Shown here: positions 26,469 to 35,057 of the stretch, piece after piece
Layout of the letters: every line of letters begins with the position of its first letter
Position numbering within the stretch: the stretch's first letter is position 1
Origin: an uncultured Prevotellaceae bacterium
Lineage (GTDB): Bacteria > Bacteroidota > Bacteroidia > Bacteroidales > Bacteroidaceae
Length of the DNA: 64,000 nucleotides
Assembly (NCBI GenBank): GCA_900320845.1
Contig: ONTS01000001.1
Coordinates: 1-64,000, forward strand
Reading direction: 5' to 3'
The notes under the pieces: model-generated
What the model saw: the letters and a program-made list of their open reading frames with translations, nothing else
Told to the model about the DNA's origin: nothing
The model's database searches: none
Position numbers and translations under genes: made by a program

Positions 26469-27425
26469 ATGAAAAAATTATTTTTTTTACTATGTGCGGT
26501 ATTGGTGTCACTTGGTAGCAGTGCTCGCCTGCCCGACTTTCCCGATTTCAGCGATGACAACGGCTATCTGTACAAACTCTTCCGTGACGATGTCACAGGC
26601 GATCTCATAGAAGGTCACGACGGCGAAGTGCAGTTCTGGGGTGTCGACCTCAACAAGGAAGGCATGCAGGAACGTTGCGAAATGATGAAAAAGTTTGTCG
26701 TGCCTGTCAAGATGACGGGTAAGGACCGCAATGGCAACACTGTCACCATGCGTGTCACCGCCGTGCACGACCACGCCTTCTCTTACTTCCCCAACCTGGA
26801 AGAGCTGGCAGTGCCCGAAGGCATCATCTATGTCAATCCCTTTTCACTGAGCGACTGCAAGGCGAAGCGCATCAGCATACCCGCCAGCTGGACGAAGCAT
26901 ATGTACAACTTCAACGGCTACAAAAACCAGTGGGAAAGCATAAAGGTGGCAAAGGCACATCCCGACTACAGCGATGTGAACGGCGTGCTGTTCAACAAGG
27001 CCAAGACGGTGCTGGTGAAGTGTCCGCGCTGCTTCAACGGCAAGCTCGTCCTGCCCCCGACGCTGAAGGTCATCGGTGACAATGCTTTCGAGGACGGACA
27101 GAACCTCACCAAGGTGGTGCTGCCCGAAGGTGTAGACACGCTCGGCTCCAGTGCGTTCTATCAGAGCACCATCGAGGAGCTCGTCCTGCCCGCATCGTTG
27201 AAGGTGATGAAGCACAATGCCCTCAACTACTGCAAGAAACTGCGCATACTGCGCTCGAAGTCGGCTACGCCTCCGCAGGCCATCATCAGAGAAGGCACTC
27301 TGGATAGCATGGAGCTGTGGGGCATGGAGCTCGATTCGCTCGTGGTGTACATCCCTAAAGGGTCGCTCGAAGCCTATCGCAATGCCCTGTGGTGGCGCAA
27401 GATACAGAACTTTGTGGAGGAATGA
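26469..27425 (+). CDS. Secreted BspA-type leucine-rich-repeat protein
   Basis: 318 residues with a signal peptide (MKKLFFLLCAVLVSLGSSA). From about residue 90 the chain has BspA/LRR_5 repeats: VTAVHDHAFSYFPNLEELAVPEGIIYV, then LKVIGDNAFEDGQNLTKVVLPEGVDTLGSSAFYQSTIEELVLPAS in outline, with the I-G-x-x-A-F-x-x-x-x-x-L-x-x-[VI]-x-[IL]-P period of about 23 residues. The C-terminal part ends in a Y-I-P-K-G-S-L-E-A-Y capping pattern. Such proteins act in adhesion or binding of host or plant components in Prevotella and relatives; the target is unknown. It lacks the WYT..KG.Y tail found in other secreted proteins of this window. Confidence 0.85.
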   Translation: MKKLFFLLCAVLVSLGSSARLPDFPDFSDDNGYLYKLFRDDVTGDLIEGHDGEVQFWGVDLNKEGMQERCEMMKKFVVPVKMTGKDRNGNTVTMRVTAVHDHAFSYFPNLEELAVPEGIIYVNPFSLSDCKAKRISIPASWTKHMYNFNGYKNQWESIKVAKAHPDYSDVNGVLFNKAKTVLVKCPRCFNGKLVLPPTLKVIGDNAFEDGQNLTKVVLPEGVDTLGSSAFYQSTIEELVLPASLKVMKHNALNYCKKLRILRSKSATPPQAIIREGTLDSMELWGMELDSLVVYIPKGSLEAYRNALWWRKIQNFVEE

Positions 27426-27494
27426 TACCACCCCGTAGCCTATACTACCGACTGCCGGTAGTGAGTAGTACATCTGGTAAGGATTAGCAATAAG

Positions 27495-27522
27495 AAAAGT
27501 GCTCAAATTGTTGAGCACTTTT
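27495..27522. terminator. Bidirectional terminator between convergent genes
   Basis: The stem AAAAGTGCTCAA (27495-27506) pairs with TTGAGCACTTTT (27511-27522) around an ATTG loop. It ends in T runs on both strands, serving the LRR gene (plus) and the MATE gene (minus). Confidence 0.92.
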
Positions 27523-27594
27523 TGTGTATATCGTTGCTTAGTCGTGGGGTAATATTCTGTCGGCTGTTGTGTTCCGATGGGCTGAGCTGAGGGG

Positions 27595-29040
27595 CTATGC
27601 CTCAGCTGTTTGCGGCGTTTCTATCGGTCTCATCCACCTTCCTCTGAACAGTCGCAGCAGGAAGAGGGCGCCGCGCAGGGTGAGCTCTATCGCCATGGCC
27701 GTCCACACACCCTTCAGTCCGTAGTTGGTGGCGAGCACGGCAGCCATGGTCAGTCGCACCAGCCACATGCTTCCGAGGTTGATGAGGGCCGGACGGAAGG
27801 TGTCGCCGGCGCCGACCATCACGCTGTAGGCCACTATCGAGGCGGCAAACATGGGTTCGGCAAATGCCTCAATGCGCAGACAGTCGGCACCGAGGTCGCG
27901 GATGGCATCGACGGGAGTCATCAGTCCCATCATCTCCGGGGCGAAGAGGTACATCACCACACCCATGAGTGCCATGATACCCATGCCGGCAAACACCGTC
28001 ATGCGGGCGAAGGAGCGACACAGGTCAAGTCGTCCGGCACCGATACTCTGACCTATGAGCGTCGTGGCAGCGTCGCCTATGCCGTAGCCGGGCATGTAGC
28101 ACAGACTCTCGGCGGTGATGGCGAACGTGTTGGCGGCAATGGCGATGTTGCCCAACGGGGCAACAATGATGGTGCTCACCACCTGTGCCGAACTCATAAG
28201 GAAATACTGCAACGCCATGGGAGCACTGATGTTGAACGCTTTACGGAGGTACGACGGGGTGTAGACAAAGCGTTCGCGCTCCTTGCGTATGGAGAGGATG
28301 GGCGACTGTATGAAAGCCTTCCAGCTCTGGAAGAGCGTCACCACGACAAATGCCGTAGCTGTGCCGATAGCTGCGCCCGTCACACCAAGACCGGCACCCG
28401 GCATCGTCACGGTCATGCCCAGCAGGGAAATGTCGCGGGTGGGGAAGATAAATAGGAAGTTGAACACTACGTCGAGCACGCACAGCAATACGCTCATGGT
28501 GCTTGCCAGACGCATGTTGCCCTCGCACTTCAGCATCGCCGAGGCGAGATTGTTCATCTGAAAGAAGGGTGCTGCCAGCGAGAAGATGAGGAAGTAGCTA
28601 CTGGCATCGCCGGCAATGTCGTCTCCGCCACCGAGCCAGTAGGGTAGGGGACGCGCTATGAGGGCTGCCACAAGCATGATGAACAGTCCCATGGCGAAGG
28701 CTATGCGTATGCCGTGGCGCACCACCTGTCGTGCCTGCGTGAAGTCGTTGGCACCGATGAAGTGTGCCACCTGCACCGAGAAACCCATTGACACGGCACC
28801 AGCCAGTCCGCCGAAGAGCCATGTAGTGCTCTCCACCAGACCTATCGACGCTGAGGCTTCGGCCCCCAGACTACCCACCATGGCCTGGTCGATGAAGAAC
28901 ATCATCACATTGGTAACCTGCGCAAGAATGGCCGGCACGCTCAACTGTGCTATCAAGTTGAGCTTGTCGGCCGTAGTCATGTCCTCATGCTGGCGTATGC
29001 GGCTCAGCAAGGCTTCGCTTTTGGCTTTGGAGAAAAGCAT
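27595..29040 (-). CDS. MATE-family multidrug/cation efflux transporter
   Basis: 481 residues with twelve membrane helices in two halves. Family signs are LSVPAILAQVTNVMMFFIDQAMVGSLG at the N-terminus, GLAGAVSMGFSVQVAHFIGAND, and in the second half GYGIGDAATTLIGQSIGAGR. MATE proteins export cationic drugs or metabolites against Na+ or H+; the substrate cannot be predicted. Upstream lies the FKBP gene in the same direction (59 bp gap). Confidence 0.92.
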   Translation of the reverse strand: MLFSKAKSEALLSRIRQHEDMTTADKLNLIAQLSVPAILAQVTNVMMFFIDQAMVGSLGAEASASIGLVESTTWLFGGLAGAVSMGFSVQVAHFIGANDFTQARQVVRHGIRIAFAMGLFIMLVAALIARPLPYWLGGGDDIAGDASSYFLIFSLAAPFFQMNNLASAMLKCEGNMRLASTMSVLLCVLDVVFNFLFIFPTRDISLLGMTVTMPGAGLGVTGAAIGTATAFVVVTLFQSWKAFIQSPILSIRKERERFVYTPSYLRKAFNISAPMALQYFLMSSAQVVSTIIVAPLGNIAIAANTFAITAESLCYMPGYGIGDAATTLIGQSIGAGRLDLCRSFARMTVFAGMGIMALMGVVMYLFAPEMMGLMTPVDAIRDLGADCLRIEAFAEPMFAASIVAYSVMVGAGDTFRPALINLGSMWLVRLTMAAVLATNYGLKGVWTAMAIELTLRGALFLLRLFRGRWMRPIETPQTAEA

Positions 29041-29099
29041 GCAGGTGGTGAGTGTGTGTCGCTATAACGCAGAAACGATGTCGGCAACAGACGGATGTC

Positions 29100-29729
29100 T
29101 CAGCGGCGCGGTGCCTTCCAAGCCGGCACGACGGTTCCTGCACGATAGTAGCCCATCAGTGTGATGTCGAACATCAGCGTGCTGTAGGCAGGAACAGCGT
29201 CCTGTTTCTCTTTGCCGTAACCCAACTGGTAGGGTATGTACACCTGCCAACGGTCGCCTATGTGCATGTGTTGCAGTGCTGTGGCGAAGCCGTCGATGAG
29301 TGCTGACACTGCGAGCTTGGCGGGATACATCGTAGGAAGGTTGTAGTTGCCGAGCCATGTCTCGTCAAACACAAGTCCTTCGGGGTGGGACTTCGAGGGA
29401 AGTAGACGTCCTCGGTAGTGCACGTGTACGCTGTCGCTGAACAACGGATAGCCGCTGCCGCTGCCTTCGTTGAGCACGTGGACGATGATGTTGCGCTCGG
29501 GAGCGGTGGCAACAGGCTCCTCGAAGGTGTGGTTGCGGATGATTTTCCACGAGGTGTCGCCACCGGCAATGCGCTGTTGCGTAGTGCTGAACAGCTGCTG
29601 GTAGTACTCGGTGTTGGTCTTCTCCCAGTTGGCAAACTCCTTGTCTTCCTCATCGTCGTTGCAGGAAACGAAAGTCAGGGCGAAAGCGCAGAGAAACAGC
29701 GCAGAGAGATAATAATATGTGTGTTTCAT
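29100..29729 (-). CDS. FKBP-type peptidyl-prolyl isomerase lipoprotein
   Basis: 209 residues with a lipoprotein signal (..FALTFVSC) and an acidic NDDEED directly after the cysteine, the Bacteroidetes surface-export pattern. The C-terminal ~110 residues fit an FKBP fold: SDSVHVHYRGRLL, VFDETWLG, VSALIDGFATALQHMHIGDRWQVYIPYQLGYG and YSTLMFDITLMGY; the catalytic-pocket residues look partly changed (e.g. the usual I-P-G-x-x-x-A-L reads V-S-A-L-I-D-G-F). Either a folding helper for outer-surface proteins or a binding protein using the fold. Confidence 0.85.
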   Translation of the reverse strand: MKHTYYYLSALFLCAFALTFVSCNDDEEDKEFANWEKTNTEYYQQLFSTTQQRIAGGDTSWKIIRNHTFEEPVATAPERNIIVHVLNEGSGSGYPLFSDSVHVHYRGRLLPSKSHPEGLVFDETWLGNYNLPTMYPAKLAVSALIDGFATALQHMHIGDRWQVYIPYQLGYGKEKQDAVPAYSTLMFDITLMGYYRAGTVVPAWKAPRR

Positions 29730-29801
29730 ATCAGTGAATAATTACATGTGGATGAATGGAGATGAGAGGTGTTCTGTCTAAACTCCTTTGATTCCAGTGT
29801 A

Positions 29802-31340
29802 TTACAATTTTTTCAGCAGCGATGCTATGCTCACCTTGTCTTCGATGATGGCATTGAGTTGGCTGATGGGCACGCGCTCCTGGCGCATGTCATCGCGGTA
29901 GCGCAATGTCACGGCGTTGTCGTTCAGCGTGTCGTAGTCTACCGTGATGCAGTAGGGTGTGCCTATAGCATCCTGTCGGCGGTAGCGCTTGCCGATGGTG
30001 TCCTTCTCGTCGTACTGACAGTTGAAGTGGAAACGCAGCTCGTTGACAATCTCGCGTGCCTTTTCGGGCAGTCCGTCCTTGCGTACGAGGGGCAGCACTG
30101 CCAGCTTGACAGGAGCCAGGGCGGCAGGCAGACGCAGCACGGTGCGGGTCTCGCCACCTTCGAGCTGTTCCTCCTCAAAGGCGTGGCACATGATGCTGAG
30201 GAACATACGGTCGACGCCGATGGAGGTTTCGATGACGTAGGGCACGTAGCTCTCGTTGCTCTGCGGATCGAAGTATTTGATGCTCTTGCCTGAGAATTTC
30301 TCATGTTGAGAGAGGTCGAAGTCGGTGCGTGAGTGAATGCCTTCTACTTCTTTGAAGCCGAAGGGCATACGGAATTCGATGTCGGTGGCTGCGTTGGCGT
30401 AATGAGCCAGCTTTTCGTGGTCGTGGAAGCGGTAGTTGTCGGCGCCGAAACCGAGGTTCTGGTGCCACTTCATGCGCTGTTCCTTCCACTGTTGGAATGC
30501 TTCGAGTTCGGTGCCGGGCTTCACGAAGTACTGCATCTCCATCTGTTCGAACTCGCGCATGCGGAAGATGAACTGTCGTGCAACGATTTCGTTGCGGAAT
30601 GCCTTGCCTATCTGGGCTATACCGAAGGGCAGCTTCATGCGGCCGGTCTTCTGAACGTTGAGATAGTTGACGAAGATGCCCTGTGCTGTCTCGGGACGCA
30701 GGTACACCTTCATGGCAGCGTCGGCGGAAGCACCCATCTCGGTGGCGAACATAAGGTTGAACTGTCGTACGTCGGTCCAGTTGCGTGTGCCGCTGATGGG
30801 GCATACTATGCCTTCGTCCTCAATGATTTGCTTCAGTTCTGCCAAGTCGTTGTTTTCCAATGCAGCGGTGAAACGCCGGTGGAGGGCTTCCTGCTTCTCC
30901 TTGTTGGCAAGGATGCGTGGGTTGGTCTGGCGGAAGAGGGCTTCGTCAAAACTTTCGCCAAAACGCTTGCGTGCCTTGTCTACCTCCTTCTGCATCTTCT
31001 CGTCGTACTTCGCCAGCTGGTCTTCTATCAGCACGTCGGCGCGGTAACGTTTCTTTGAGTCGCGGTTGTCGATGAGGGGGTCGTTGAATGCGTCCACATG
31101 ACCGCTCGCCTTCCACACCGTGGGGTGCATGAAGATGGCGGAGTCGATGCCCACAATATTCTCGTGGAGCAATACCATGGACTTCCACCAGTATTCTTTG
31201 ATGTTGTTCTTCAACTCAACACCCAGCTGACCGTAGTCGTACACGGCTCCGAGACCGTCGTAGATGTCGCTGCCGGGAAATACGAAGCCATACTCTTTGC
31301 AGTGGCTTACTATCTTTTTGAAAACGTCTTCTTGTGCCAT
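29802..31340 (-). CDS. glyS: Glycine--tRNA ligase (dimeric, class II)
   Basis: 512 residues from ATG 31340 (MAQEDVFKKIVSHCKEYGFV); the open frame extends 126 bp upstream but through a promoter-like box. Class II motifs include FPGSDIYDGLGAVYDYGQLG, HPTVWKASGHVDAFNDPLIDNRD, MFATEMGA, VYLRPETAQGIFVNY, GIAQIGKAFRNEI (motif 2) and ETSIGVDRMFL (motif 3). It is the alpha2 eukaryote/archaea-like form (single chain), as is usual in Bacteroidetes, not the glyQ/glyS two-subunit enzyme. Confidence 0.97.
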   Translation of the reverse strand: MAQEDVFKKIVSHCKEYGFVFPGSDIYDGLGAVYDYGQLGVELKNNIKEYWWKSMVLLHENIVGIDSAIFMHPTVWKASGHVDAFNDPLIDNRDSKKRYRADVLIEDQLAKYDEKMQKEVDKARKRFGESFDEALFRQTNPRILANKEKQEALHRRFTAALENNDLAELKQIIEDEGIVCPISGTRNWTDVRQFNLMFATEMGASADAAMKVYLRPETAQGIFVNYLNVQKTGRMKLPFGIAQIGKAFRNEIVARQFIFRMREFEQMEMQYFVKPGTELEAFQQWKEQRMKWHQNLGFGADNYRFHDHEKLAHYANAATDIEFRMPFGFKEVEGIHSRTDFDLSQHEKFSGKSIKYFDPQSNESYVPYVIETSIGVDRMFLSIMCHAFEEEQLEGGETRTVLRLPAALAPVKLAVLPLVRKDGLPEKAREIVNELRFHFNCQYDEKDTIGKRYRRQDAIGTPYCITVDYDTLNDNAVTLRYRDDMRQERVPISQLNAIIEDKVSIASLLKKL

Positions 31341-31370
31341 TTTATAGGTAGATGGTATAATAATTTGCTG

Positions 31371-31378
31371 CAAAAGTA
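31371..31378 (-). promoter_or_regulatory. -7 box upstream of glyS
   Basis: TACTTTTG on the minus strand, 30 nt before the glyS ATG at 31340; no good TTG at 20 nt. It supports the inner start codon. The rest of the gap to 31608 has only the hairpin at 31578-31602. Confidence 0.5.
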
Positions 31379-31577
31379 AGCTTTTTTGCAGAAACGCAGT
31401 TCTTTGTATGAAATAAAAGTGGCAGGCATGGCATAGCGTCTCCCATCGTGTGCAGACACATGGCATACCAATACTGTCTTATCTGTCGTCAGATAAAACG
31501 CGCAAAGAAAGATGCCAGACGTTTGACGTGGGGTGCATACCGTCAGTTCAGCAATACGGACGTGCTAAACACACCCC

Positions 31578-31602
31578 TTAGTGTTTGCTATAGCAACACT
31601 AA
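31578..31602 (-). terminator. Hairpin past the stop of the 31609-32076 gene
   Basis: TTAGTGTTTGC pairs with GCAACACTAA around TATA with one bulged T, 6 bp beyond the stop codon. It has no U run on the minus strand, so termination is uncertain. Confidence 0.4.
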
Positions 31603-31608
31603 CGCTCG

Positions 31609-32076
31609 TCACCTCTTGAAATAAATGTCGACGTAGTCGGTGCACTCGTCGCAGGGATTGATCTTCTGCATCAGTCGCCAGTAGCGGCGGCCTTCGTACG
31701 ACTGAAAGTCGAATGTTCCTTCACGTACACAAGGCTGACCATTGTTGATGTGGTAGATCTTGCTGACGATGGTGCCGGTGAACTTCAGATGGAGGGCATC
31801 GACAATCTCTATGGTGCCGTCTATGCGCAGGTAGTCGTCGTTCTCTTTCGAGAGCTGTTCTCCTTTACACTCCAGCACGCCCTCACTGTTGCGCTTGATG
31901 TCGCAGTAGCCGAAGTAGTCCCACGATATCCATTGCAGGCTGAGCATGTGGCGGCCGATGACGCGTTGCTCAACGGTCTGTGTACGTGGGGCGGAGCGGC
32001 GTACCTTCTTGCGTGTCTGGGCATTGACCCCAATTGTCAATAACAAGATGAGGGTAAGAAGAATAATCTTTTTCAT
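31609..32076 (-). CDS. Hypothetical exported protein
   Basis: 155 residues from ATG 32076 with a signal peptide (MKKIILLTLILLLTIGVNAQ) followed by a basic stretch (TRKKVRRSAPRTQTVEQR). The body has beta-strand-like blocks (LSLQWISWDYFGYCDIKR, LHLKFTGTIVSKIYHINNG, GTFDFQSYEGRRYWRLMQ) and two C-terminal cysteines in NPCDECTDYVDIYF. I do not recognise a family; the layout is similar to small lipocalin-like or DUF periplasmic proteins. Own promoter at 32119-32150. Confidence 0.7.
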   Translation of the reverse strand: MKKIILLTLILLLTIGVNAQTRKKVRRSAPRTQTVEQRVIGRHMLSLQWISWDYFGYCDIKRNSEGVLECKGEQLSKENDDYLRIDGTIEIVDALHLKFTGTIVSKIYHINNGQPCVREGTFDFQSYEGRRYWRLMQKINPCDECTDYVDIYFKR

Positions 32077-32118
32077 AATGGTGATGGTTAGGGTGAAACG
32101 TGCGATGTTCGGGTACTG

Positions 32119-32150
32119 CAAATGTAGTGGAATTCAGATAAAAGACCAAA
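32119..32150 (-). promoter_or_regulatory. Promoter for the hypothetical exported protein
   Basis: On the minus strand TTTG (32147-32150), 20 nt, TACATTTG (32119-32126), 43 nt before the ATG at 32076. It lies back to back with the cyclophilin promoter; the two -33 boxes are only 6 bp apart. Confidence 0.75.
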
Positions 32151-32156
32151 CTGTTG

Positions 32157-32187
32157 TTTGCAAAATGAACGAGATGCATTATCTTTG
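32157..32187 (+). promoter_or_regulatory. Promoter for the cyclophilin gene
   Basis: TTTG (32157-32160), 19 nt, TATCTTTG (32180-32187), 31 nt before the ATG at 32219. Confidence 0.78.
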
Positions 32188-32218
32188 TAGATGTAAATCC
32201 AATAAACTCCGAAGAATT

Positions 32219-32896
32219 ATGAAACGACTGTTTGGTATCGTGGTGCTGTTGGCTGTTGCCATGAGCATGCAGGCGCAAGAGGTGCGCCATGAGGTAGAAC
32301 TGATAACCACCAAGGGTCCAGTGCGTGTGGTGTTGTACAACGAGACACCGAAACACCGCGACAACTTCCTGCGTCTGGTGCGCGAGGGCTTCTACGACGG
32401 GGTACTCTTCCATCGCGTCATCAACCGTTTCATGATACAGACAGGCAACGGAGGCACACGCCAGCTGCAACCCGACCAGCCTGTGCCCGACCTGCCCGAG
32501 GCATACAAGGTGCCAGCAGAGATATGTTTCCCGCAGCTGTTCCACAAGCGCGGTGCCCTGGCAGCAGCACGCGAGGGAGACAGCGGAAACCCAGAGAGAG
32601 CATCGTCGATGAGCGAGTTCTACATCGTCTACGGACGCATCTTCAGCGATGCGCAACTCGATGCTACTCAGGAGCGTGTCAGTAAGGCTACTGGCGGTAA
32701 GGCGGTGTTCACGCCAGAAATACGAAAGGTGTACAAAACCATCGGTGGTACGCCTCATCTGGACGGACAGTATACCGTGTTCGGCGAAGTGGTGGAAGGC
32801 ATGAACGTGGTGGAGGACATCGAGTTTGTGAAGACCGACAGCACCGATAGACCCTTGCAGGAAGTGCGCATACTGAAAGCAAGAGTGGTGAAATAA
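32219..32896 (+). CDS. Periplasmic cyclophilin-type peptidyl-prolyl isomerase
   Basis: 225 residues from ATG 32219 with a signal peptide (MKRLFGIVVLLAVAMSMQAQ). Cyclophilin core: TKGPVRVVLYNETPKHRDNFLRLVREGFYDGVLFHRVINRFMIQTGN in outline (catalytic R in FHRVI), SEFYIVYG, and QYTVFGEVVEGMNVVEDI. An insertion of about 40 residues lies between the FYIVYG and YTVFG strands, and the usual GxPxG... segment is expanded. The open frame continues far upstream but overlaps the divergent gene and both promoters. It acts on proline bonds of exported proteins. Confidence 0.93.
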   Translation: MKRLFGIVVLLAVAMSMQAQEVRHEVELITTKGPVRVVLYNETPKHRDNFLRLVREGFYDGVLFHRVINRFMIQTGNGGTRQLQPDQPVPDLPEAYKVPAEICFPQLFHKRGALAAAREGDSGNPERASSMSEFYIVYGRIFSDAQLDATQERVSKATGGKAVFTPEIRKVYKTIGGTPHLDGQYTVFGEVVEGMNVVEDIEFVKTDSTDRPLQEVRILKARVVK

Positions 32897-32909
32897 AAAT
32901 AATGCAAGT

Positions 32910-33626
32910 ATGAAAAAGATGTTGGTAATAGCGCTTCTTGCCTTCTTTCAGGGGCAGGGGCTTGTTCGTGCACAGTCGAAAGACAGCCTGCGCTATTGCA
33001 TGTCGTTTGACGAATACAAGGCCGGCAAATGGCAGACGATGACCGATGTTGAGTGTGTCAATGGCGTGAAGCGCAGCAAAAGCTCATACATGTGGTCGAG
33101 AGTGTTTCAGACAGCAGATGCACAACAGACGGAAATGTTGAAGAATGACGTGTATGCGGTGATGTACCACGACACACTCTTCATCAACACCGACCGATTG
33201 AAATACATGCTGAAGGCTGTCAACAGGCATTATGTGCAGGCATATCCCTATGAGGACGACAAACTTATCTTCGCCGGAATCGGAGGCGATGCAAATAATG
33301 CTGCACGCTATGTTGGCGTAGGGGTGTTGTTCGGTATGGTGGGGGTCACTATCGCGATAACAACCGAAAGCAACAGCCCGAGAAGCATGGAAGAACAGGA
33401 GTTTCTCTATAAGACAAATGCTGCCGTAGTGTATGGCAACCACCGCAGAATAGACAAGATGGGAGAGAACGAAATGTATCTCCTGCTACATAAGCACAAC
33501 AAGACACTCCGTGATAAGTTTGCGAAAGTGGTAGAGAAGACCAATCGTTGCTCGGCATTGCACGTGCTGCTCTTCCTCAGTGAGGCAGGATTGGTGAAGT
33601 GGTCGCTCCACACCACCACGCCATAG
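32910..33626 (+). CDS. Hypothetical exported protein
   Basis: 238 residues with a signal peptide (MKKMLVIALLAFFQGQGLVRAQ), 13 bp after the cyclophilin gene and probably cotranscribed. It contains a glycine-rich hydrophobic segment (YVGVGVLFGMVGVTIAITT, about 131-150) that may be a membrane helix, and a conserved-looking C-terminal part (VVYGNHRRIDKMGENEMYLLLHKHNKTLRDKF). No family recognised with confidence. Confidence 0.75.
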   Translation: MKKMLVIALLAFFQGQGLVRAQSKDSLRYCMSFDEYKAGKWQTMTDVECVNGVKRSKSSYMWSRVFQTADAQQTEMLKNDVYAVMYHDTLFINTDRLKYMLKAVNRHYVQAYPYEDDKLIFAGIGGDANNAARYVGVGVLFGMVGVTIAITTESNSPRSMEEQEFLYKTNAAVVYGNHRRIDKMGENEMYLLLHKHNKTLRDKFAKVVEKTNRCSALHVLLFLSEAGLVKWSLHTTTP

Positions 33627-33846
33627 CAGCCGTCAAATTGTTTACGCGCGCGCGTATATTTATATATGGTGTAATAGTGTCTTAATGCTGATGGCAATAT
33701 GCACCTCCATTACAGATTGTTTATGCTGTCGTGGCAGCCGTTGAGCAGTGATTATGGGTCTCTGTGGAGAGGAGGTCGTGACAGAATAAATACCCATGCA
33801 GTGCAATGTCCATTTTTATTTTGTTGGAAAAATAAAGCCGAAATTG

Positions 33847-33877
33847 TTGTTGGGTAAGAAAAATAGTCGTACTTTTG
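33847..33877 (+). promoter_or_regulatory. Promoter of the rpsL (str) operon
   Basis: TTG (33847-33849), 20 nt, TACTTTTG (33870-33877). The same TCGTACTTTTGCA context recurs at the rplC promoter (37931-37942), so the two ribosomal promoters are nearly identical around the -7 box. The 340 bp between the preceding gene and rpsL otherwise show an alternating GC/AT stretch (33646-33670) and the leader hairpin below. Confidence 0.85.
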
Positions 33878-33887
33878 CAACCCAAAA

Positions 33888-33909
33888 GCGGCATGTAGAA
33901 GATGGCCGC
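33888..33909 (+). promoter_or_regulatory. Hairpin in the rpsL leader
   Basis: GCGGCAT (33888-33894) pairs with ATGGCCGC (33902-33909) with one bulged G, starting roughly 4 nt after the expected transcription start. Possibly a 5' stability or r-protein control element; no U run follows. Confidence 0.5.
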
Positions 33910-33966
33910 GCTCGCAATACCTTGATAATAACAGCAATAAATATAATAATAAAAAATTAAAACATT

Positions 33967-34347
33967 ATGCCTACAATTTCACAATTGGTAAGAAAAGGCA
34001 GAAAGGTGCTTGCAGACAAGAGTAAGTCGCCTGCTCTGGACTCATGTCCTCAGCGTCGTGGCGTCTGCGTTCGTGTCTACACCACAACACCTAAAAAGCC
34101 TAATTCGGCAATGCGTAAAGTTGCCCGTGTCCGTCTGACAAATCAGAAAGAAGTTAACTCCTACATCCCCGGTGAAGGTCACAACCTTCAGGAGCACAGC
34201 ATTGTGCTGGTTCGCGGCGGTCGTGTAAAAGACCTCCCCGGTGTACGTTACCACATCGTTCGCGGAACACTCGATACCGCAGGCGTTGCCAACCGCACAC
34301 AGCGTCGTTCAAAGTATGGCGCTAAGCGTCCTAAGGCCAAGAAGTAA
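33967..34347 (+). CDS. rpsL: 30S ribosomal protein S12
   Basis: 126 residues. Decoding-centre motifs [13 protein letters not shown] and [16 protein letters not shown] are intact, including the lysines (in PKKPNS and RVKDLP) whose substitution classically gives streptomycin resistance, so the wild-type form is present. First gene of the str operon. Confidence 0.99.
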   Translation: MPTISQLVRKGRKVLADKSKSPALDSCPQRRGVCVRVYTTTPKKPNSAMRKVARVRLTNQKEVNSYIPGEGHNLQEHSIVLVRGGRVKDLPGVRYHIVRGTLDTAGVANRTQRRSKYGAKRPKAKK

Positions 34348-34372
34348 ACCACTACTTCCGAACTAATACCCC

Positions 34373-34412
34373 GTCAGAGACTCCGAACCGGAGAAGGCGA
34401 TGAGTTTCTGAC
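34373..34412 (+). promoter_or_regulatory. Intercistronic stem between rpsL and rpsG
   Basis: GTCAGAGACTC (34373-34383) pairs with GAGTTTCTGAC (34402-34412), 11 bp with one G-U. An alternative small hairpin CTCCG-AAC-CGGAG (34381-34393) uses part of the same strand. In E. coli, S7 represses its own translation by binding this same intercistronic region; a similar role here is inference. Confidence 0.5.
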
Positions 34413-34533
34413 TATCATCAATAGAAATTTCGTTTTGCTGGAGAATTGTTGAAATGGTTGAGTAAATGCCCGGGTGCGGGCGTTGAAGACAAAGAGAGAC
34501 AGCCCCAAGCAGACAACAAACAAGTTAGTAAAA

Positions 34534-35010
34534 ATGAGAAAAGCAAAACCCAAGAAGAGGGTCATTCTGCCCGACCCCGTCTTCAATGAGAAGAAAGTTA
34601 CAAAGTTTGTCAACCATCTTATGCTGGATGGCAAAAAGACTATCTCCTTCAAGATTTTCTATGACTCTCTGGAGATAGTAAAGAGTAAGATGGCAAGCGA
34701 GGAAAAAGCTCCTCTTGACATCTGGAAGCAGGCCTTGGATAACATCACTCCTCAAGTGGAAGTGAAGAGCCGTCGTATCGGTGGTGCTACATTCCAGGTT
34801 CCTACTGAAATACGTCCCGACCGCAAAGAGAGCGTATCGATGAAAAACCTCATCGGTTATGCACGCAAACGTAGCGGAAAGAGCATGGCTGAAAAGCTCG
34901 CTGCAGAAATCATGGATGCATACAACAACCAGGGTGGTGCCTTCAAGCGTAAGGAAGATATGCACCGTATGGCTGAGGCTAACCGTGCATTCGCACACTT
35001 CAGATTCTAA
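34534..35010 (+). CDS. rpsG: 30S ribosomal protein S7
   Basis: 158 residues from ATG 34534 ([17 protein letters not shown]), the standard length; the in-frame ATG 60 bp upstream is rejected because it would add a non-homologous extension. Signatures: [53 protein letters not shown]. Nucleates assembly of the 30S head. Confidence 0.98.
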   Translation: MRKAKPKKRVILPDPVFNEKKVTKFVNHLMLDGKKTISFKIFYDSLEIVKSKMASEEKAPLDIWKQALDNITPQVEVKSRRIGGATFQVPTEIRPDRKESVSMKNLIGYARKRSGKSMAEKLAAEIMDAYNNQGGAFKRKEDMHRMAEANRAFAHFRF

Positions 35011-35057
35011 TCAGGTCCCGATAAACATTTTATTTATCCCGATAATAAAAACAGGTA

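Noticed and set aside
27610-28455. 281-codon open frame on the plus strand
   Set aside because: Antisense to the MATE transporter; very H/G/R-rich, no fold signature.
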